From positions 37,700,832 to 37,764,831 of the forward strand of contig NC_063172.1 in the NCBI RefSeq assembly GCF_023159225.1: DNA of 64,000 nucleotides. The letters run 5' to 3'. This document shows positions 1-11,785 of the stretch, one piece after another. The notes under the pieces were generated by a model that saw only the letters and a list, made by a program, of their open reading frames with translations, was not told the origin of the DNA and did no database searches. Position 1 is the stretch's first letter, and each line of letters begins with the position of its first letter. Source of the DNA: Perognathus longimembris pacificus (lineage: Eukaryota > Chordata > Mammalia > Rodentia > Heteromyidae). A program made the position numbers and the translations under genes.

Positions 1-205
1 AAATGGTGAGACACAGGACAATGTGTTAACCAATGGAACAGCAATACTCACAAGACACTATGTTAGAGAGGGAGGGAAGGTCAGAGAAAATGAGGGAGGA
101 GGTAATACTGTTCAAGAAGAAATATACACATTACTTTACTTATGTAACTGTAACCCCTCTGTACATCAGCTTTACAATAAAATTAAATATTATTTTAAAA
201 AGAAA
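1..205 (+). mobile_element. L1 3' end fragment (3' UTR and A-rich tail)
   Basis: This is the sense-strand version of the 3' UTR seen reversed many times in the window. It has a purine-rich stretch (gagagggagggaaggtcaga), then gtaactgtaacccctctgtacatc, then caataaaattaaat and an A-rich end. The left edge is cut by the window, so the 5' extent is unknown. There is no coding content; the short reading frame across it is UTR. Confidence 0.8.
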
Positions 206-790
206 GATCTAACTCTATAAGGTAAAATAAAATACAGAATAATCTGCTTAAATAAAAATTATTGTAAACTAACAATGAAATTGTTAAATTACAAATGATT
301 TTCTCAATGAAAGCTAATCATTAGCTCATGCATGAAAATAAATACAAGTAGTTTAATGCATCTCATACATGATAAATCTAAATATATTCACAGATGCCAA
401 TGCTACATTCATTCATCAAGGCAGTATGAGAATACTTAGAAAACTGAATGTATGTGTAGAGATAACATTTGAATTTTTTTTATTTTACTTTCAGCCAATA
501 ACATAAATATGGATATATGGGACATTGTATTGATTGAAAGACATGTTGCCCTTTGTAGAACAGTCTTGCTGTTCTCTGAATATTGGTTTTTATGTCTAGA
601 GGTGTGAATACCCCTGGCCTTTCTTAATATCTTTAGCAAAACTCTGCTTGCTCTTCACCAGACCTCTTCACTTCCCCCACACTTCTAATCCCTTCTCTAT
701 ACCCACCTACAAAACATGGGACACAGTTATTATGTGTTTGTAACCACCTGGACTATTCTTATTAGTTTATTTTCAAAAAATAAATAAACA
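206..790. other. AT-rich stretch, no feature recognised
   Basis: I see no coding-like frame, SINE, LINE or microsatellite here apart from short A-runs near 775. It lies between an L1 3' end and a dimeric SINE. Confidence 0.5.
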
Positions 791-792
791 TA

Positions 793-1048
793 GGCTGGGT
801 ACCAATGGTTTGTGCCTATAATCCTAGCTACTCAGGAGGTTGAAATATGAGGATCAGATTATAGTTCAAAACCAGAGTTGACAGGAAAATCATTGGGACT
901 CTTATTCTCAACTAACTACCACAAATCTGGAGGTAGAGCTACAGTTCAACTGGTAGAGCATTAGCCTTGAGAAAAAGAAAAAGAAAAAGAAAACTCAGGA
1001 ACAAAGCTCAAGGCCGAGTTGAAGCCAAAAAGGAGTAGCACACAAAAA
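793..1048 (+). mobile_element. B1-like/Geo dimeric SINE
   Basis: The left monomer is 7SL/B1-like (ggctgggtaccaatggtttg ... ctataatcctagctactcag ... gaggatcag). A middle linker is followed by a right monomer resembling the Geo half of IDL-Geo (gtagagctacagttcaactg, gtagagcattagccttgag). The right monomer has gained a small (GAAAAA)n expansion near 970-990. It is diverged, hence fairly old. Confidence 0.75.
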
Positions 1049-1335
1049 AATATAACTAAGACTTTCAAAGTCATTACAAACAAAAGAAAACAGACCAAAA
1101 AAAAAAAACCCACCTACAAAGCAATGAGGTTTATCTTAGCTTTCAACGTGCCTGGACTGAGAGATGTTGGGAAAACTGGTAAAGTACAATATCTTTGAAA
1201 ATATCCCACAAGATTGGCATGTTGGCCAATGAATTGAGGGAGAAGACTTCCTGTGATTGTGGGCCCTATTAGCCAATAGGCTGTTAGCACAGATGGAATG
1301 AATAAACAGAAGGAAATCAGTATTGCTCTATGGTT

Positions 1336-1337
<2 letters not shown>

Positions 1338-1377
<40 letters not shown>

Positions 1378-1420
1378 CCTCCCTCCCTCCCTCCCTCCCT
1401 CCCTCCCTCCCTCCCTCCCT

Positions 1421-1495
<75 letters not shown>

Positions 1496-1496
1496 C
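1338..1496. repeat. Compound (CT)n-(CCCT)n-(CT)n microsatellite
   Basis: About 35 bp of CT is followed by about 55 bp of CCCT units and then about 65 bp of CT. It is a pure pyrimidine strand of roughly 160 bp. Two open frames through it encode only Leu/Ser/Pro repeats and are not genes. Confidence 0.97.
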
Positions 1497-1971
1497 TTTT
1501 TGAATGAATATTCTTTTTACTGCAGCTGGGACATGTGGACCTCAGGCTCCAAATTTGTCAGCCTTTGAGTGTGGGCGTCATATTCCAAGTCAATGTGAGG
1601 GTAGACGACTTCTACGTGTCACCTACATACTGGTGATACATCATTGGATTTTTGTTGTTCTGTGGATTCTAGTTTCTTGGACACAGCTGCTACTGGTTCC
1701 CTAGCTGTTCAGCTAGTAGATGGCCATTATGGGAATACATGGCCCTGAACACATCACCAACATAATATATTCTCTTTTATAATTACATAGGTGTACCATT
1801 CATTCTGTTTTTCTAGATAACTAATACAAAAGCTATGTTTACTTATTGGGCAAGTGAAGAAACAACAGAAAAAAAAATACACTGAGTAGTTTAATTGGGT
1901 CAAAAGAGTGAACTATAACTGACAGGCAAATTCTGCAACATCTGCTTACTAAACCATTAAAAGCTGGCATA

Positions 1972-2215
1972 GAGCCTAAGGCCAGTGGCTCATACTTGTC
2001 AATCCTAGTTATGAAGGAGACTGAGATCTGAGAATCATGGTTCAAAGCCAGTACTGACAAAAAAAAGTTTATCATACTCTTATCTCCAATTAAACACACA
2101 CACAAAAAAGACAAAGTGGAGCTGTGGTTCAAGTGGTAGCCAGCCTTCAGGACAAAAGTTCAAGAACAGTGCCCAAGCCCCAGGACCAGATAAATAAATA
2201 AATAGATAAATAAAA
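1972..2215 (+). mobile_element. B1-like/Geo dimeric SINE
   Basis: The left monomer reads aaggccagtggctcatactt ... aatcctagttatgaaggag ... gagatctgagaatcatgg. The linker is ctcttatctccaattaaac. The right monomer reads gtggagctgtggttcaagtg ... gcccaagccccaggacc. It ends in an AATA/GATA-rich tail (2191-2215). Orientation is given by the 3' tail. Confidence 0.85.
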
Positions 2216-3455
2216 TGCACAGAACACAAGTCTATGTGTATTTTAGAGTCTCAATGATCCTTTTCTTTGGTCATTAAAATCCTTTTGTACTTAAACAACT
2301 TTATCTGGCTAGAAATAGGTATTCTAAAAGAGAACTTCCCATGTTTTGTATCTCCACAGCAAGCCTATTGAGAGTGAAAAAGTCATTTATGTGTTTTTTT
2401 CTGCTTACAGTTCTTTCCATAATGAACTGGATTCCCTGGCTATTTATTCCTTACTATCTGGTCTCTGATATAATGTGATCACATTTAACAATACTTCCCC
2501 ATCTCCTAAGGGCTCTGCAATTCAGTATCAATACTTATTAAAATAATATTCCCTCAAATTGTCATCTAACATAACAGGAAGCCTCTTGTCCTTTAACTCA
2601 AGCTGACGCTTGACTCTTGCCTGAGGACTTAGAACCATTGCAACTTTGCCAGGATGTGAATGGCTTGTTCTCATTCAAACTCAGAGCACTAGATTACAAA
2701 TGGCACTCTTTCCTCATAATCACCCTTTTTTGCCTATTTCCTTGTCTTTCCGGCAGCTTTGGTTCTCACGCAAGCAGCTTGTGAAGTAGACAGGAACTTT
2801 GCTCAACATTGCCTCCGGGTTGCCCAGATCATTTGGTTTGGCCACTTGAGTATACAGTTGCAAATTGATTGACATGGGCACTGTTTTGTCTTACTATTTA
2901 TAAGTTCCCTGTGACTACTGGAATGTGTATAATTCCAGGCAATTTTGTTGCATAACAAAATACCCTTGGTTAAGACATCTTTATTAACAATACAAGACTC
3001 AATTTCACTCCTCAAAATTTGACCAAGATCTATTGTCTTTACTGAAGACAATAAAGACCAGAAGATTTCCTTGGCCAATCCACAGATTTAGTTTGCTTTC
3101 TTACATAATTAATGATGGAGTGATTTTTATTAACATCTCAAAATAATGCATGACCAATTCTCTTTCTGGATTATCAATTCCACATGTTTTCTTTCCAGTG
3201 CTTTGGCCATAGGTTCTGAAAATATTTATATGTACAACAATATCTCTTAACAACTTAAAAAGGTTAAATATATTTACAACTAGACACTATCTAATACTAA
3301 TTATAATGGAAATGCACTTGTCTCTATTTTGGTTCATAGTCTGTAAATTAGAATATATTAAACATATCATTCATATTCAAAATTCATTATAATAATAAAA
3401 TGACTATTATTACATTGTAATGGTTGATAATATTGATAATAATCTTAATAGATTG
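2216..3455. other. Repeat-poor unique stretch
   Basis: I recognise no gene, L1 or SINE here. One antisense frame of 91 codons (2803-3078) shows no recognisable domain and I treat it as chance. AT-rich microsatellite-like patches occur near 3390-3440. Confidence 0.5.
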
Positions 3456-3459
3456 TAAT

Positions 3460-3640
3460 TATCATTCATTGAAAAGCCCTTGGATTATAGGATTGTGTCA
3501 ATTTTCAAGTAAAATTTACCAGATGAACAGTATTACTATCATTGTTCTATTCAGAAGAAGAACATGAGGCTTAGTGAGGTCTCATAGTAGCTAGGAAATA
3601 ATTTGTTTTTTATTCAAACCCAGAAATCTCTTATCACAGA
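3460..3640 (-). mobile_element. MIR SINE relic
   Basis: The plus strand carries the degenerate reverse complement of the MIR core and 3' part. A polypyrimidine-to-'gaagaacatgaggcttagtg' block corresponds to the usual gaggaaactgaggc motif. It is followed by agctaggaa and ttcaaacccag, in the expected order. Confidence 0.55.
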
Positions 3641-3919
3641 ACATTAGATCTATTTCTTTTCTGGGTGATTCGTCTCTATATCTCTGCCCTTACCATGGTT
3701 TGAGATGTAAGAAAACTGTAATATAGCTATTCAATTTTTCCACTTATTAGGTGAGGGTACAGAGAACTATTAAAATAACTAATTAATGTGTCTCAGAGAA
3801 CTTAGAGATGAATTTGTTCAACAAATATTTCAGGAACCTAGAGATTAATATCCATCACACTCATAAACTCAAGGAGAATGGTACTTTTATGTACTGACAT
3901 GTTATATGATTGGTCATTG

Positions 3920-4078
3920 GCTAGATATGTTCATGCATGTAACCTGTTTTAATCTCCACATAAAGGCAGTGAGTTAAGCAAATTCATTCTATCAAAGAGA
4001 AACTTGGATCTGAGAGGTAATGACATGTTTGAATTTCAAACATACTTCTGTCTGAATTCAAATCCCATTTTCTCAATA
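3920..4078 (-). mobile_element. MIR SINE relic
   Basis: Degenerate reverse MIR. It has gtaacctgttttaatctcca, a gagaaacttggatctgagag block, a loose gtaatgacatg, then ctgaattcaaatccc, in consensus order. It is highly diverged, as expected of a pan-mammalian family. Confidence 0.5.
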
Positions 4079-4484
4079 GATACAGAGCAGTTTGGGGGTC
4101 ATTTTTTTCCTTTCTGTACATTTTCACTATGTATTAGCAAGAAGGGTTTTGTCTGAGGAAATATAGTTTCTAATAAAACATAAATCTCTAAAAAATATTT
4201 CTTTTTTAACAAACTGGTGAACAAGGGTGCATCAATCAAGATAAATACTAGATTCTTAAAATATTTTATTTTAAAAATTGCTTTGATCTATCCTATATTT
4301 ACTGACGCAGAGTATCAATGTCCTTCATTGTAAACATAATATATAATTCATTCTATTTTTGCTTTGGTAGTAGAAATCACTACATATTAGCAATCCTAAA
4401 AATCAATCTAGATTTTATTTGTGCAACATCAATGTAAAGATGATGAGCATCCTTCAAAACATTAGGAAATGTCTTCAAGAGAGC

Positions 4485-4735
4485 ATAAAGCCATATACTC
4501 AGGAGTTTGAGATCTCAGGAGTGAGATACAAAGCCAGTCAGGGTACAAAAGTTGGTGAGACTTGTCTCCAATGAACCACCAGAATGTTGGAATGAGAACT
4601 GTGGCTGAAGTAGTAAAGCTCTAGACGTTAAGAGGAAAAGTTCAGGGACATTGTTCAGCCCTGAGTTCAGGACTTGAACTCCTGGGATTTTCACATATAA
4701 AGAAAAGTATATAGGAAGATGGTGGCTCACCAGTA
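4485..4735 (+). mobile_element. Dimeric SINE (B1-like head, Geo right half), diverged
   Basis: The 5' part (actcaggagtttgagatctc, caaagccagtcagggtac) matches the B1-like left monomer with its start lost. The right half (gaactgtggctgaagtagta ... cctgagttcaggacttgaac) matches the Geo monomer. Confidence 0.7.
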
Positions 4736-4739
4736 AACC

Positions 4740-6430
4740 TGGAAGCAGAGTCCAGGCCCAGCAGTACAGATGAGTGGTATTCAGGTCATAGAAAAACCAG
4801 TTACAGGTTGAACTGGGTCTTCACAAAGAAATTTCAGTACTTAAATCAACTGGTTGCCTAATTTCTTGAACAAATTGTTGTTTCTTTAAGTGATAGAGAA
4901 AAGGACTGATGAATGGATGAAGCAAGGAATGAAATTTAGTTACTATATGGGAAACTGAGTCTATTGGAAGGGGAAGACACACCTTAGTCAGTCAGGAAAG
5001 TCAAGATGACACAGATAGGTGAAAAGTTACAAAAATGTATAATAAGTAACATTTCAAAGCACATTTTATTCTCAATGCCACCCTGAATGGTAAAGAAGAT
5101 CTTGTTATTTTTTAATTTATATCAAGAAATTAATATGATATGATCAAATTAAGGCCTCCTATTTCTACAGATCTAGAAGAGTAAAATATTAAAAGACATT
5201 TTGACATACTGAGGAAAATATACCCAAAGTAAATGAGTTACCATTTTACATTAACATAATGCCAACATAATTTTAATTTAAATATATATATATATATATC
5301 TCCATGTCTTCTGATCATTACTGTGTTAATATTCAAGTTCATTACCAAAATAAACACTGTTTACAGGTCATAGGAATATATATGCTATTAAGAATACTTG
5401 CAACTGTTTGAAAATTTTAATTAAAAATGTTAATTGAAATGTGAAATGTGAAATGTAAATGTGAAAAAACTCCATGACTTTGGAGTCTGTCTTATGTCAT
5501 CTCAATTCACAGGAGATCCTAAGAAGATAAAAGTAGTATCTTTTTTTTTAGTTCAGTTTCATTTATTCTTACAATTGTACATGACATTCAGAAATGCTAT
5601 TTTTTTCTGGAATCAATCCTAAAATACCTTTTCTCTATACTCATAAAGTGCATCTCTCATGCTTTCTGAGAAACAGAAAGTGCTTTTATGCACAACTCCT
5701 CCTGACCAATTCCTGGAAGTAATTTTCTACACAGCTGGATTGCAATGAATTGGCATTCCTGTCTTGAAAATTATTTAGCCTGTCTCAGAAAAAAATCACT
5801 ATGGAAATCTTTGACTTAGGTTACTAATTCTATGCAATTATAGTCATGTATCAAGCATTTGTGAGTTGAAAATATCTTTTGGCACATTCTGACAGGCAGT
5901 CAGGAAAAAAAATGTTTCCATTTGAAATGTGACCACCAAATTCTGTCTTATTGATGGACAGTTCCATTATAAATTTAAGCCTACGATGCAAAGGACTCAA
6001 TAGAACTACACATTTATCATTGCTTCTCACTCTGAGAGAGAGGGAAAAGTGTGTTAACATGGGCAAGTGGAAGTTACTATTTCTTGTGAGTATTGATCTA
6101 GTTTTGTCTGAAACTCAATTACAATTGAGGAGTGTGGGAAGCAATGATATTGGGAAGTGACACACAAAATAAAAATAAAAGTAATTCTACAAATATGGCA
6201 AATTAAGAACTCAATATATGGCACTTTGGGTTTAGAACAAAGTGAATCTTGGAAGACATGAAGCTAGTGTTTCTATTGTCATATATTTGATGAGTGGAAA
6301 ACTATTTACCTTTTCTATGCTTAAAATGTTTAATCTGAAAATAAAAGTGATGAAAGAGATTTAAGGCCTTCAGTAATGGCAGAGATCAATACTTTTGGTG
6401 TAAATTAAAGGCACCTAACATAGAAAGATA
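4740..6430. other. Unique AT-rich stretch, no gene seen
   Basis: Only minor simple sequence is visible: a short (TA)n at 5283-5299 and an imperfect tandem aaatgtg at 5436-5465. Two overlapping opposite-strand frames near 5851-6160 are AT-rich, lack domains and are probably chance. Confidence 0.45.
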
Positions 6431-6431
6431 T

Positions 6432-6755
6432 TCCCAAGCACACTGGCTCAAGACTATAATCCTAGCTACCTGGAAAGCAGAGATCAGGAGACTATGGTTT
6501 AATTCCAGCCAGGATATAAATTCTTAAGATTTCATCTCAACTAATGGCTAAGCATTGTGGTGTACACTTCTCATCTAGTAACATGAAAAAATGCATGTAG
6601 GAAATTCACAGCCCAGGTCAGCCTGGACCCTTATGAAAATAATCAAGGCAGAAGAGAACTGGAAGTGTATCCTAAATACTAGAGCACCTGCCCTGCAAAT
6701 GCAAAGTCACAAGTTTAACCCCTAGTACCACCACTAAAACAAAGTATGAAGCCAC
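6432..6755 (+). mobile_element. B1-type/ID-type composite SINE (B1-dID-like)
   Basis: It starts with a B1-like head (cacactggctcaagactata, atcctagctacctgg). It ends with an ID-like tail monomer (agagcacctgccctgcaaat, agtttaacccctagtaccac) rather than the Geo monomer. The middle also contains a second B1-like segment (6540-6640). The exact subfamily cannot be assigned by eye. Confidence 0.6.
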
Positions 6756-6971
6756 CACCACCCTAACAAAAAACACAGGCAAGCCTAAGATTCATTAAAA
6801 ACTAATAACAATAGAAATGCTCTCATGAAATGTTTGTCCTAAGTAGCAGAAGAAATTTTAGAAAGCATGATATTATGAGACATCATATTTCATGCTGTTC
6901 AGCGCAAAATATATCACTGCAGAATACCAATGAAGAGAACACCAATAACATTTTTTTTAATGTCACTAACA

Positions 6972-7165
6972 GGCTTGGGAATATGGCCTACTGGCAAGAG
7001 TGCTTGCCTCATATACATGAAGCCCTAGGTTCGATTCCTCAGCACCACTTATATAGAAAAAGCTAGAAGTGGCGCTGTGACTCCAGTTGGCAGAGTACTA
7101 GCCTTGAGCAAAAAGAAGCCAGGAACAGTGCTCAGGCCCTGAGTCCAATGCCCATGGTTTTGTGC
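6972..7165 (+). mobile_element. IDL-Geo SINE
   Basis: The ID-like left monomer has pol III A-box-like (tggcctactgg) and B-box (ggttcgattcc) motifs. It is followed by agcaccac and an A-rich joint. The right Geo monomer follows (gtggcgctgtgactccagtt, gagtactagccttgagcaaa, ccctgagtccaatgccc). No clear target-site duplication was found. Confidence 0.9.
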
Positions 7166-8110
7166 TACCTTATCTATTCGTATGATTCATTTCACGAAAA
7201 TAATGAGCTAATGAATAAACACAAATATATGTCTTTTAGGTAAGAGGGCAATTTGCTTTACTACACAACAGAAAATATAGTTTAAATAAACTGTAGTTCA
7301 AAAAATAAATACTTTGTAAACTTTAAACTGTGATGATTTCACATATATGATTCATTGTTTTCCCATTTGGCAAATGCCTTCACCATTCAAGTTTCTTTTA
7401 CAAATTTCTAAAACAGTTGTATTCCATAAACTCTGTCAATCTCTACTTCATAAATACTAACTTATTAGAAAAGGCTTAAAAGTTAAGCAAGAATGTGCAC
7501 AATGTACCTCCTTTGGAGAAATCTGAATCCTTTGTAGGGCTTGTCCCATTTGAGGTCTTATAATTTCATGGCCCGAAGTACCTACCACTGAAAAAGCTCT
7601 CAATTGGAATGAGATATGAATTTGATATTATTTTACTTATTTTATGATTTTACAACCTATAGTCTACTAATTATAACTACAAAGAAACTAAAGAAAAATG
7701 CTGTCCTCTGTTTTGCTTTTTCTGCTGCTTAATCCATCACGTTGTACACAATGTTACCTATGATGCATGAAAAAAACTCGGGAGTAAAATTCTGGAAAAC
7801 TGAAAGAATGGAAGATGTATAAAAAAATCATCTCAACAAGGACTGGGCAATTGATGATAATAAAGTAAAATTATTTCCAGATGCTCTCATGATTATCTTA
7901 CGTTTCTCACCATCAAAGAAAGTGAAATACAAGTGATAACCATGTGTACTCTGTAAAGATATTAGGAACATTAGGTATAATATGGAATAACAAAGCTGTT
8001 TCTGTTTTGGGGAGACCTCATATGAGGTCATTAAAATACGATTTTGGAAGCCTCTTTACTATCTGTTTCACGACTTAGTTTCCTGATTGTTTTTTTCATG
8101 TGTGTATGCC
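7166..8110. other. Unique stretch, no gene seen
   Basis: AT-rich with short reading frames only. The 67-codon antisense frame at 7828-8031 has no recognisable feature. No repeat family was recognised. Confidence 0.45.
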
Positions 8111-8245
8111 AGTCTTGCAACTTGAATTTAGGTTCTGATTGTTTTCCCTGAGCTCATTTCCTCAAAGCTAGTGCACTAACACTTGAACCACAGTTCCACT
8201 TCTGTTCCCTTCCCTCCTTAATGGTTAACTGGCAATAAGAAGAAA
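8111..8245 (-). mobile_element. Geo-type SINE right-monomer fragment
   Basis: Reverse complement of the Geo monomer: a cagtcttgcaacttgaattt start, then caaagctagtgcactaacac, then ttgaaccacagttccacttc. Only a trace of the linker remains on its upstream side, so the left monomer is missing or unrecognisable. Confidence 0.6.
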
Positions 8246-8444
8246 AATCAATTCAATTACTTCTGTAGCACTTAATAGCTAAATGTGATTTTAGCACTGT
8301 AGTCAATAATATAATAAAATTAATAATAAATACTGTAATGAATACTGTAAATAATATGATAATATTCTGAAATTTAAGATCTACCTAAAGAATTAATGCA
8401 ATAGTGAAATTTAGTCTTTTGCTATTAAGTGTAATATTGTTGAT

Positions 8445-8690
8445 GGAATTTTAATTTTTTAATTTAATTTAATTTTTATTTTCAATGTGATGTACAGAGG
8501 GTTTACAGTTACATTTGGAAGGCAGTGAGTACATTTCTTGTCAAACTTGTTACCTCTTTCCTCATTTTTCTCCCATCTTCCCTCCTCCCCACTTCACCCC
8601 ACCCCATGTTGTAGTTGGCTTCTAGTATATTGTCTTGCTGTGTTGGTTTTACCATTTATCTCAAAAATTTTCTTTTTAAAATTTTATTTA
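8445..8690 (-). mobile_element. L1 3' UTR fragment
   Basis: Reverse-strand L1 3' end: an A-tail seen as T-rich sequence, then gatgtacagagggtttacag, gagtacatttcttgtcaaac and a polypyrimidine block. It is 5'-truncated after about 240 bp. Confidence 0.8.
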
Positions 8691-8852
8691 TTGTACTATT
8701 TGGAATTGAATTCAGGGAACTGCACTTGCTAGGCTGGCACTGCACCACTTGAGCCATGCTTTTTGTTGGTTATTTTAGAGATGGACTCTAGCAACCTTTT
8801 CTTCCTGTTTGGCCTTGAATCTGAGGCTGGACTCGCAATCATGTGTCACCAG
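8690..8852 (-). mobile_element. Diverged tRNA/B1-type SINE fragment
   Basis: The order ggaattgaattcagggaact, gctggcactgcaccacttga, gccatgc, gagatggactctagcaacc, ttgaatctgaggctggactc matches a reversed dimeric SINE abutting the L1 3' end. Confidence 0.5.
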
Positions 8853-9030
8853 AACCTGTCAAGTTCAATGTTTAAAGTGGTCTTTCCATACATTTGTTTT
8901 ATTTATTGTTCTTGCTTTTACTACATCAACATTGTATTTTGGGGTATATACCATGGCATTTCCTTTACAATGATTTGTATAAATTATTTTGAATAACATG
9001 AAAATGTGTACTATTCAAAACCAAGAGTCC
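8853..9030. other. Short unique gap between SINE and L1 block
   Basis: No recognised feature. The small frames here are AT-rich chance frames. Confidence 0.4.
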
Positions 9031-9032
9031 TT

Positions 9033-11039
9033 TTTTCTGAATAATTATTTATTTATTGTAAAAGTGATATACAAAGGGGTTACGGTTTCATACATAGGGC
9101 CTTGGGTACATTTCTTGTACAGTTCATTACCTCCTCCCTCATTTCCCCCTCTCCTACCTCCCCCTTTCCCTCTCCCCACCATGAGTTGTTCAGTTAGTTT
9201 ACACCAAATGGTTTTGTAAGTATTGCTTTGGGAGTCATTTGTCTTTTTATCATTTGTCTCTCAATTTTGATATTCCCTTCCCTTCCACAGTTCTAATACA
9301 AGCATTTACAGTATCCAGGGTACTCAGATGAGATACGGTGATAGCATGAGGAAAACCACAGGAAGGAGATACAAGAGGATAAACAAACAACAAAAAAAGC
9401 TACAGTTTCACATGGTAGGTTGAAAATAATTAGAACCGTGATATAACACTCGTTTCCATAACATGGAGTTCATTTCACTTAGCATCATCTTATGTGTTCA
9501 TAAGGGCATAGCAATTGGGTTCTTGTGATCTTCTGCTATGACTAGTCTAAACCTGTACTGATAATTCTCAATGAGGGAAACCATAGAGTCCATGTTTCTT
9601 TGGGTCTGGCTCAGTTCACTTGGTATAATTTTTTCCAAATTCTTCCATTTCCTTATGAATGGGGCAATGTCATTCTTTCTGATAGAGGCATAAAATTTCA
9701 TTGTGTACATGTACCATATTTTCCTGATCCCCACATGTACTGAAAGGCATCTGGGTTGGTTCCATATTTTAGCAATGACAAGTTGTGCTGTGATGAATAT
9801 TGTGCTGGTGGCTTTAGTGTGTTCTTATTTATAATCTTTTGGGTAGATGCCCAAGAGTGAGGCTGCTGGGTGTGAGGGGATCTCTATGTTTAGCCTTCAG
9901 AGGAATCTCCATACCACATTCCAGAGTGGCTGAACAAGTTTACATTCCCACCAACATTGTAGTAGGGTTCCCTTTTGGCCACATCCCCTCCAGTATTTCT
10001 TTTTGTTAGTTTTCATGATTATGGACATTCTTACTGGAGTGAGGTGGAATCTTAATGTTTTGATTTTTATTTCTTTTATGGCCAGTGATGCAGAGCACTT
10101 CTTCATGTGTGTATTGCCATTCTTATTTCCTCTTCAGAGAAGTCTCTTTTCAGGTCTTTAGCCCACTTGTTGAGGGGGCTGTTGGTTCTTTGAGGATTTG
10201 TATTGGAGGAATTTAATTTTTTCAGTTCTGCATATGTTTTTGATATGAGGCCTCTGTCCATTGTATGGCCAGTAAAGATCTTCTCCCAATCTGTGGGCTT
10301 TTTGCTTATTTTACAAGCTATGGCCTTTGCCATGCAGAAGCTCTGCAGATTGATACAGTCCCATTTGTATACCCTTTCTTTGATTTCTTGCATTTCTCAG
10401 CCTTTGTTAAGGAAGTTTCGTCCTGTGCCAAAGAATACAAGCATTTCTCCTACTCCTTCTTGTAGTGTTTTCTGGATATATGATTTTACTTCATGATCTT
10501 TGATCCATTTGGAATTTATTTTGGTGCAGGGTGATATATAAGGACCTAGTTTTAATTTGTTGCAGGTGTTGAACTAGTTTTACCAGTACCATTTGTTAAA
10601 GAGGCTATCTTTCTTCCATCCTATTTCTTTAGCTTCTTTATCAAAGACTAAGTAGGGATAGTTCTGCGGGTTCATTTCTGGGTCTTCAGTTCTGTTCCAT
10701 TGGTCCTCGGGCCTGTTCTTGTACCAATACTAAGCTGTTTTTATTACTATAGCTTTGTAATACGGCCTGAAATTTGATATTGCAATTCTTCCAACACTGT
10801 TCTTTCTACTTTAGGATTGTTTTTGTTATTCGTGGTCTTTTATTGTTCCATATGAATTTCTGGATTGTTTCCTCTATTTCATTAAAAAGTGGTGTTGGGA
10901 TAGTAATGGGTATTGCATTGAATTTGTAGATAGCCTATGGCAATATTGCCATTTTGACAATGCTAATCCTCCCAATCCAGAAGCATGGGAGGTTTTTCCA
11001 TTTCTTTAGTTCTGCCTCTATTTCCTTTTTCATAATTTT
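9033..11039 (-). mobile_element. L1 copy (a), 3' UTR and ORF2 3' part
   Basis: The L1 3' UTR (about 9033-9497) is followed by ORF2 sequence running away on the minus strand. The UTR sequence is shared with the other copies (gttacggtttcatac, cttgggtacatttcttgtac). The element stops at 11039 only because another L1 3' end is inserted there; it resumes at 11474 and again near 11786. This is one old element broken by later insertions. Confidence 0.9.
9498..11039 (-). pseudogene. L1 ORF2p C-terminal remnant, copy (a)
   Basis: ORF2p is the L1 endonuclease/reverse transcriptase. This piece encodes the C-terminal third. Recognisable blocks are [51 protein letters not shown] and, near the end, [20 protein letters not shown]. 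The frame ends in TGA at 9498-9500. It is split over several frames by indels and stops, and the N-terminal endonuclease and catalytic RT core are absent. The 96-, 78- and 69-codon open pieces are fragments of this one remnant. It cannot make a working protein. Confidence 0.9.
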
Positions 11040-11473
11040 TTAAAAAAATTTTATTTATTTAAATTTTTATTGTCAAACTGAGGTACAGAGAGGTTACAAT
11101 TTCATACGTTAGGCATTGGATACATTTCTTGTACTGTTTGTTACCTCCTCCCTCATTCCTCCCTTCCCCTCCCCCCTTTTTCTTCCCCCCCCCCCCATGA
11201 GTTGTTCAGTTCCTTTGCACCAAACAGTTTTGCAAGTATTGCTTTTGTAGTCATTCGTCTTTTTTACCCTGTATCTCTCGATTTTGGTATTCCCTTTCAC
11301 TTTCCTAGTTCTAATACCAGTATAAACGGTTTCCAATGTACTCAGATGAGACACAGAGATAGTGCAGGTACAACCACAGGAAGGGGATACAAGAGGATCA
11401 TCAATAATAGAAGCTACAGATTCACATCGCATGTTGAAAGTAATTACAACAGTGATATAACTGTTGTAATTAC
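11040..11473 (-). mobile_element. 5'-truncated L1 inserted into ORF2 of copy (a)
   Basis: About 430 bp of L1 3' end (gaggtacagagaggttacaa, gtatcccctt-type block, agtaattacaacagtgatat) interrupts copy (a). The flanks tttttcataatttt (11026-11039) and tttttcgtgatttt (11474-11487) differ at one of 14 bases and look like the target-site duplication. ORF2 sequence continues directly after it. Confidence 0.85.
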
Positions 11474-11645
11474 TTTTTCGTGATTTTAAAGTTCTCATCA
11501 CAGAGGCCTTTCACTTCTTTGCTTAAGGTTATTCCTAGGTATTATATGATTTTTGAGGCTATTGCAAAAGGAGTTGCTTTCCTGATTTTGGCGTTGGTCT
11601 TTGGGTCATTGGCATATAAAAAAGGCATTAATTTTTGAGGGTTAA
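11474..11645 (-). mobile_element. L1 copy (a) continued (ORF2)
   Basis: This resumes the ORF2 remnant (rc encodes around the FAIA..K..YLGITLTKEVKDLY-like block of other copies). It corresponds to 14131-14305 of copy (b). Confidence 0.8.
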
Positions 11646-11785
11646 TTTATTTTATTTTGTTTTTAAAATTTTTATTGACAAATTGAGGTACAGAGAGGTT
11701 TCAGTTTTACATGTTAGGCCTTGGGTACATTTCTTGTACTGTTTGTTGCCTCCTCCCTCATTCCCCTCTTCCCCCTCACTCTTTA
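11646..11785 (-). mobile_element. Very short L1 3' end nested in copy (a)
   Basis: About 140 bp of L1 tail and 3' UTR (attgacaaattgaggtacag, gcctcctccctcattcccct) separates two adjacent ORF2 blocks. It shows the same orientation as the host copy. The duplication is not clear. Confidence 0.75.

Noticed and set aside
2803..3078. 91-codon antisense frame as a gene
   Set aside because: No domain, no codon bias visible, and no supporting context in unique AT-rich DNA.
11109..11501. 130-codon antisense frame and its plus-strand partner
   Set aside because: Both cover L1 3' UTR, which is non-coding. Similar frames recur at every copy of that UTR (12204, 32755, 36654).
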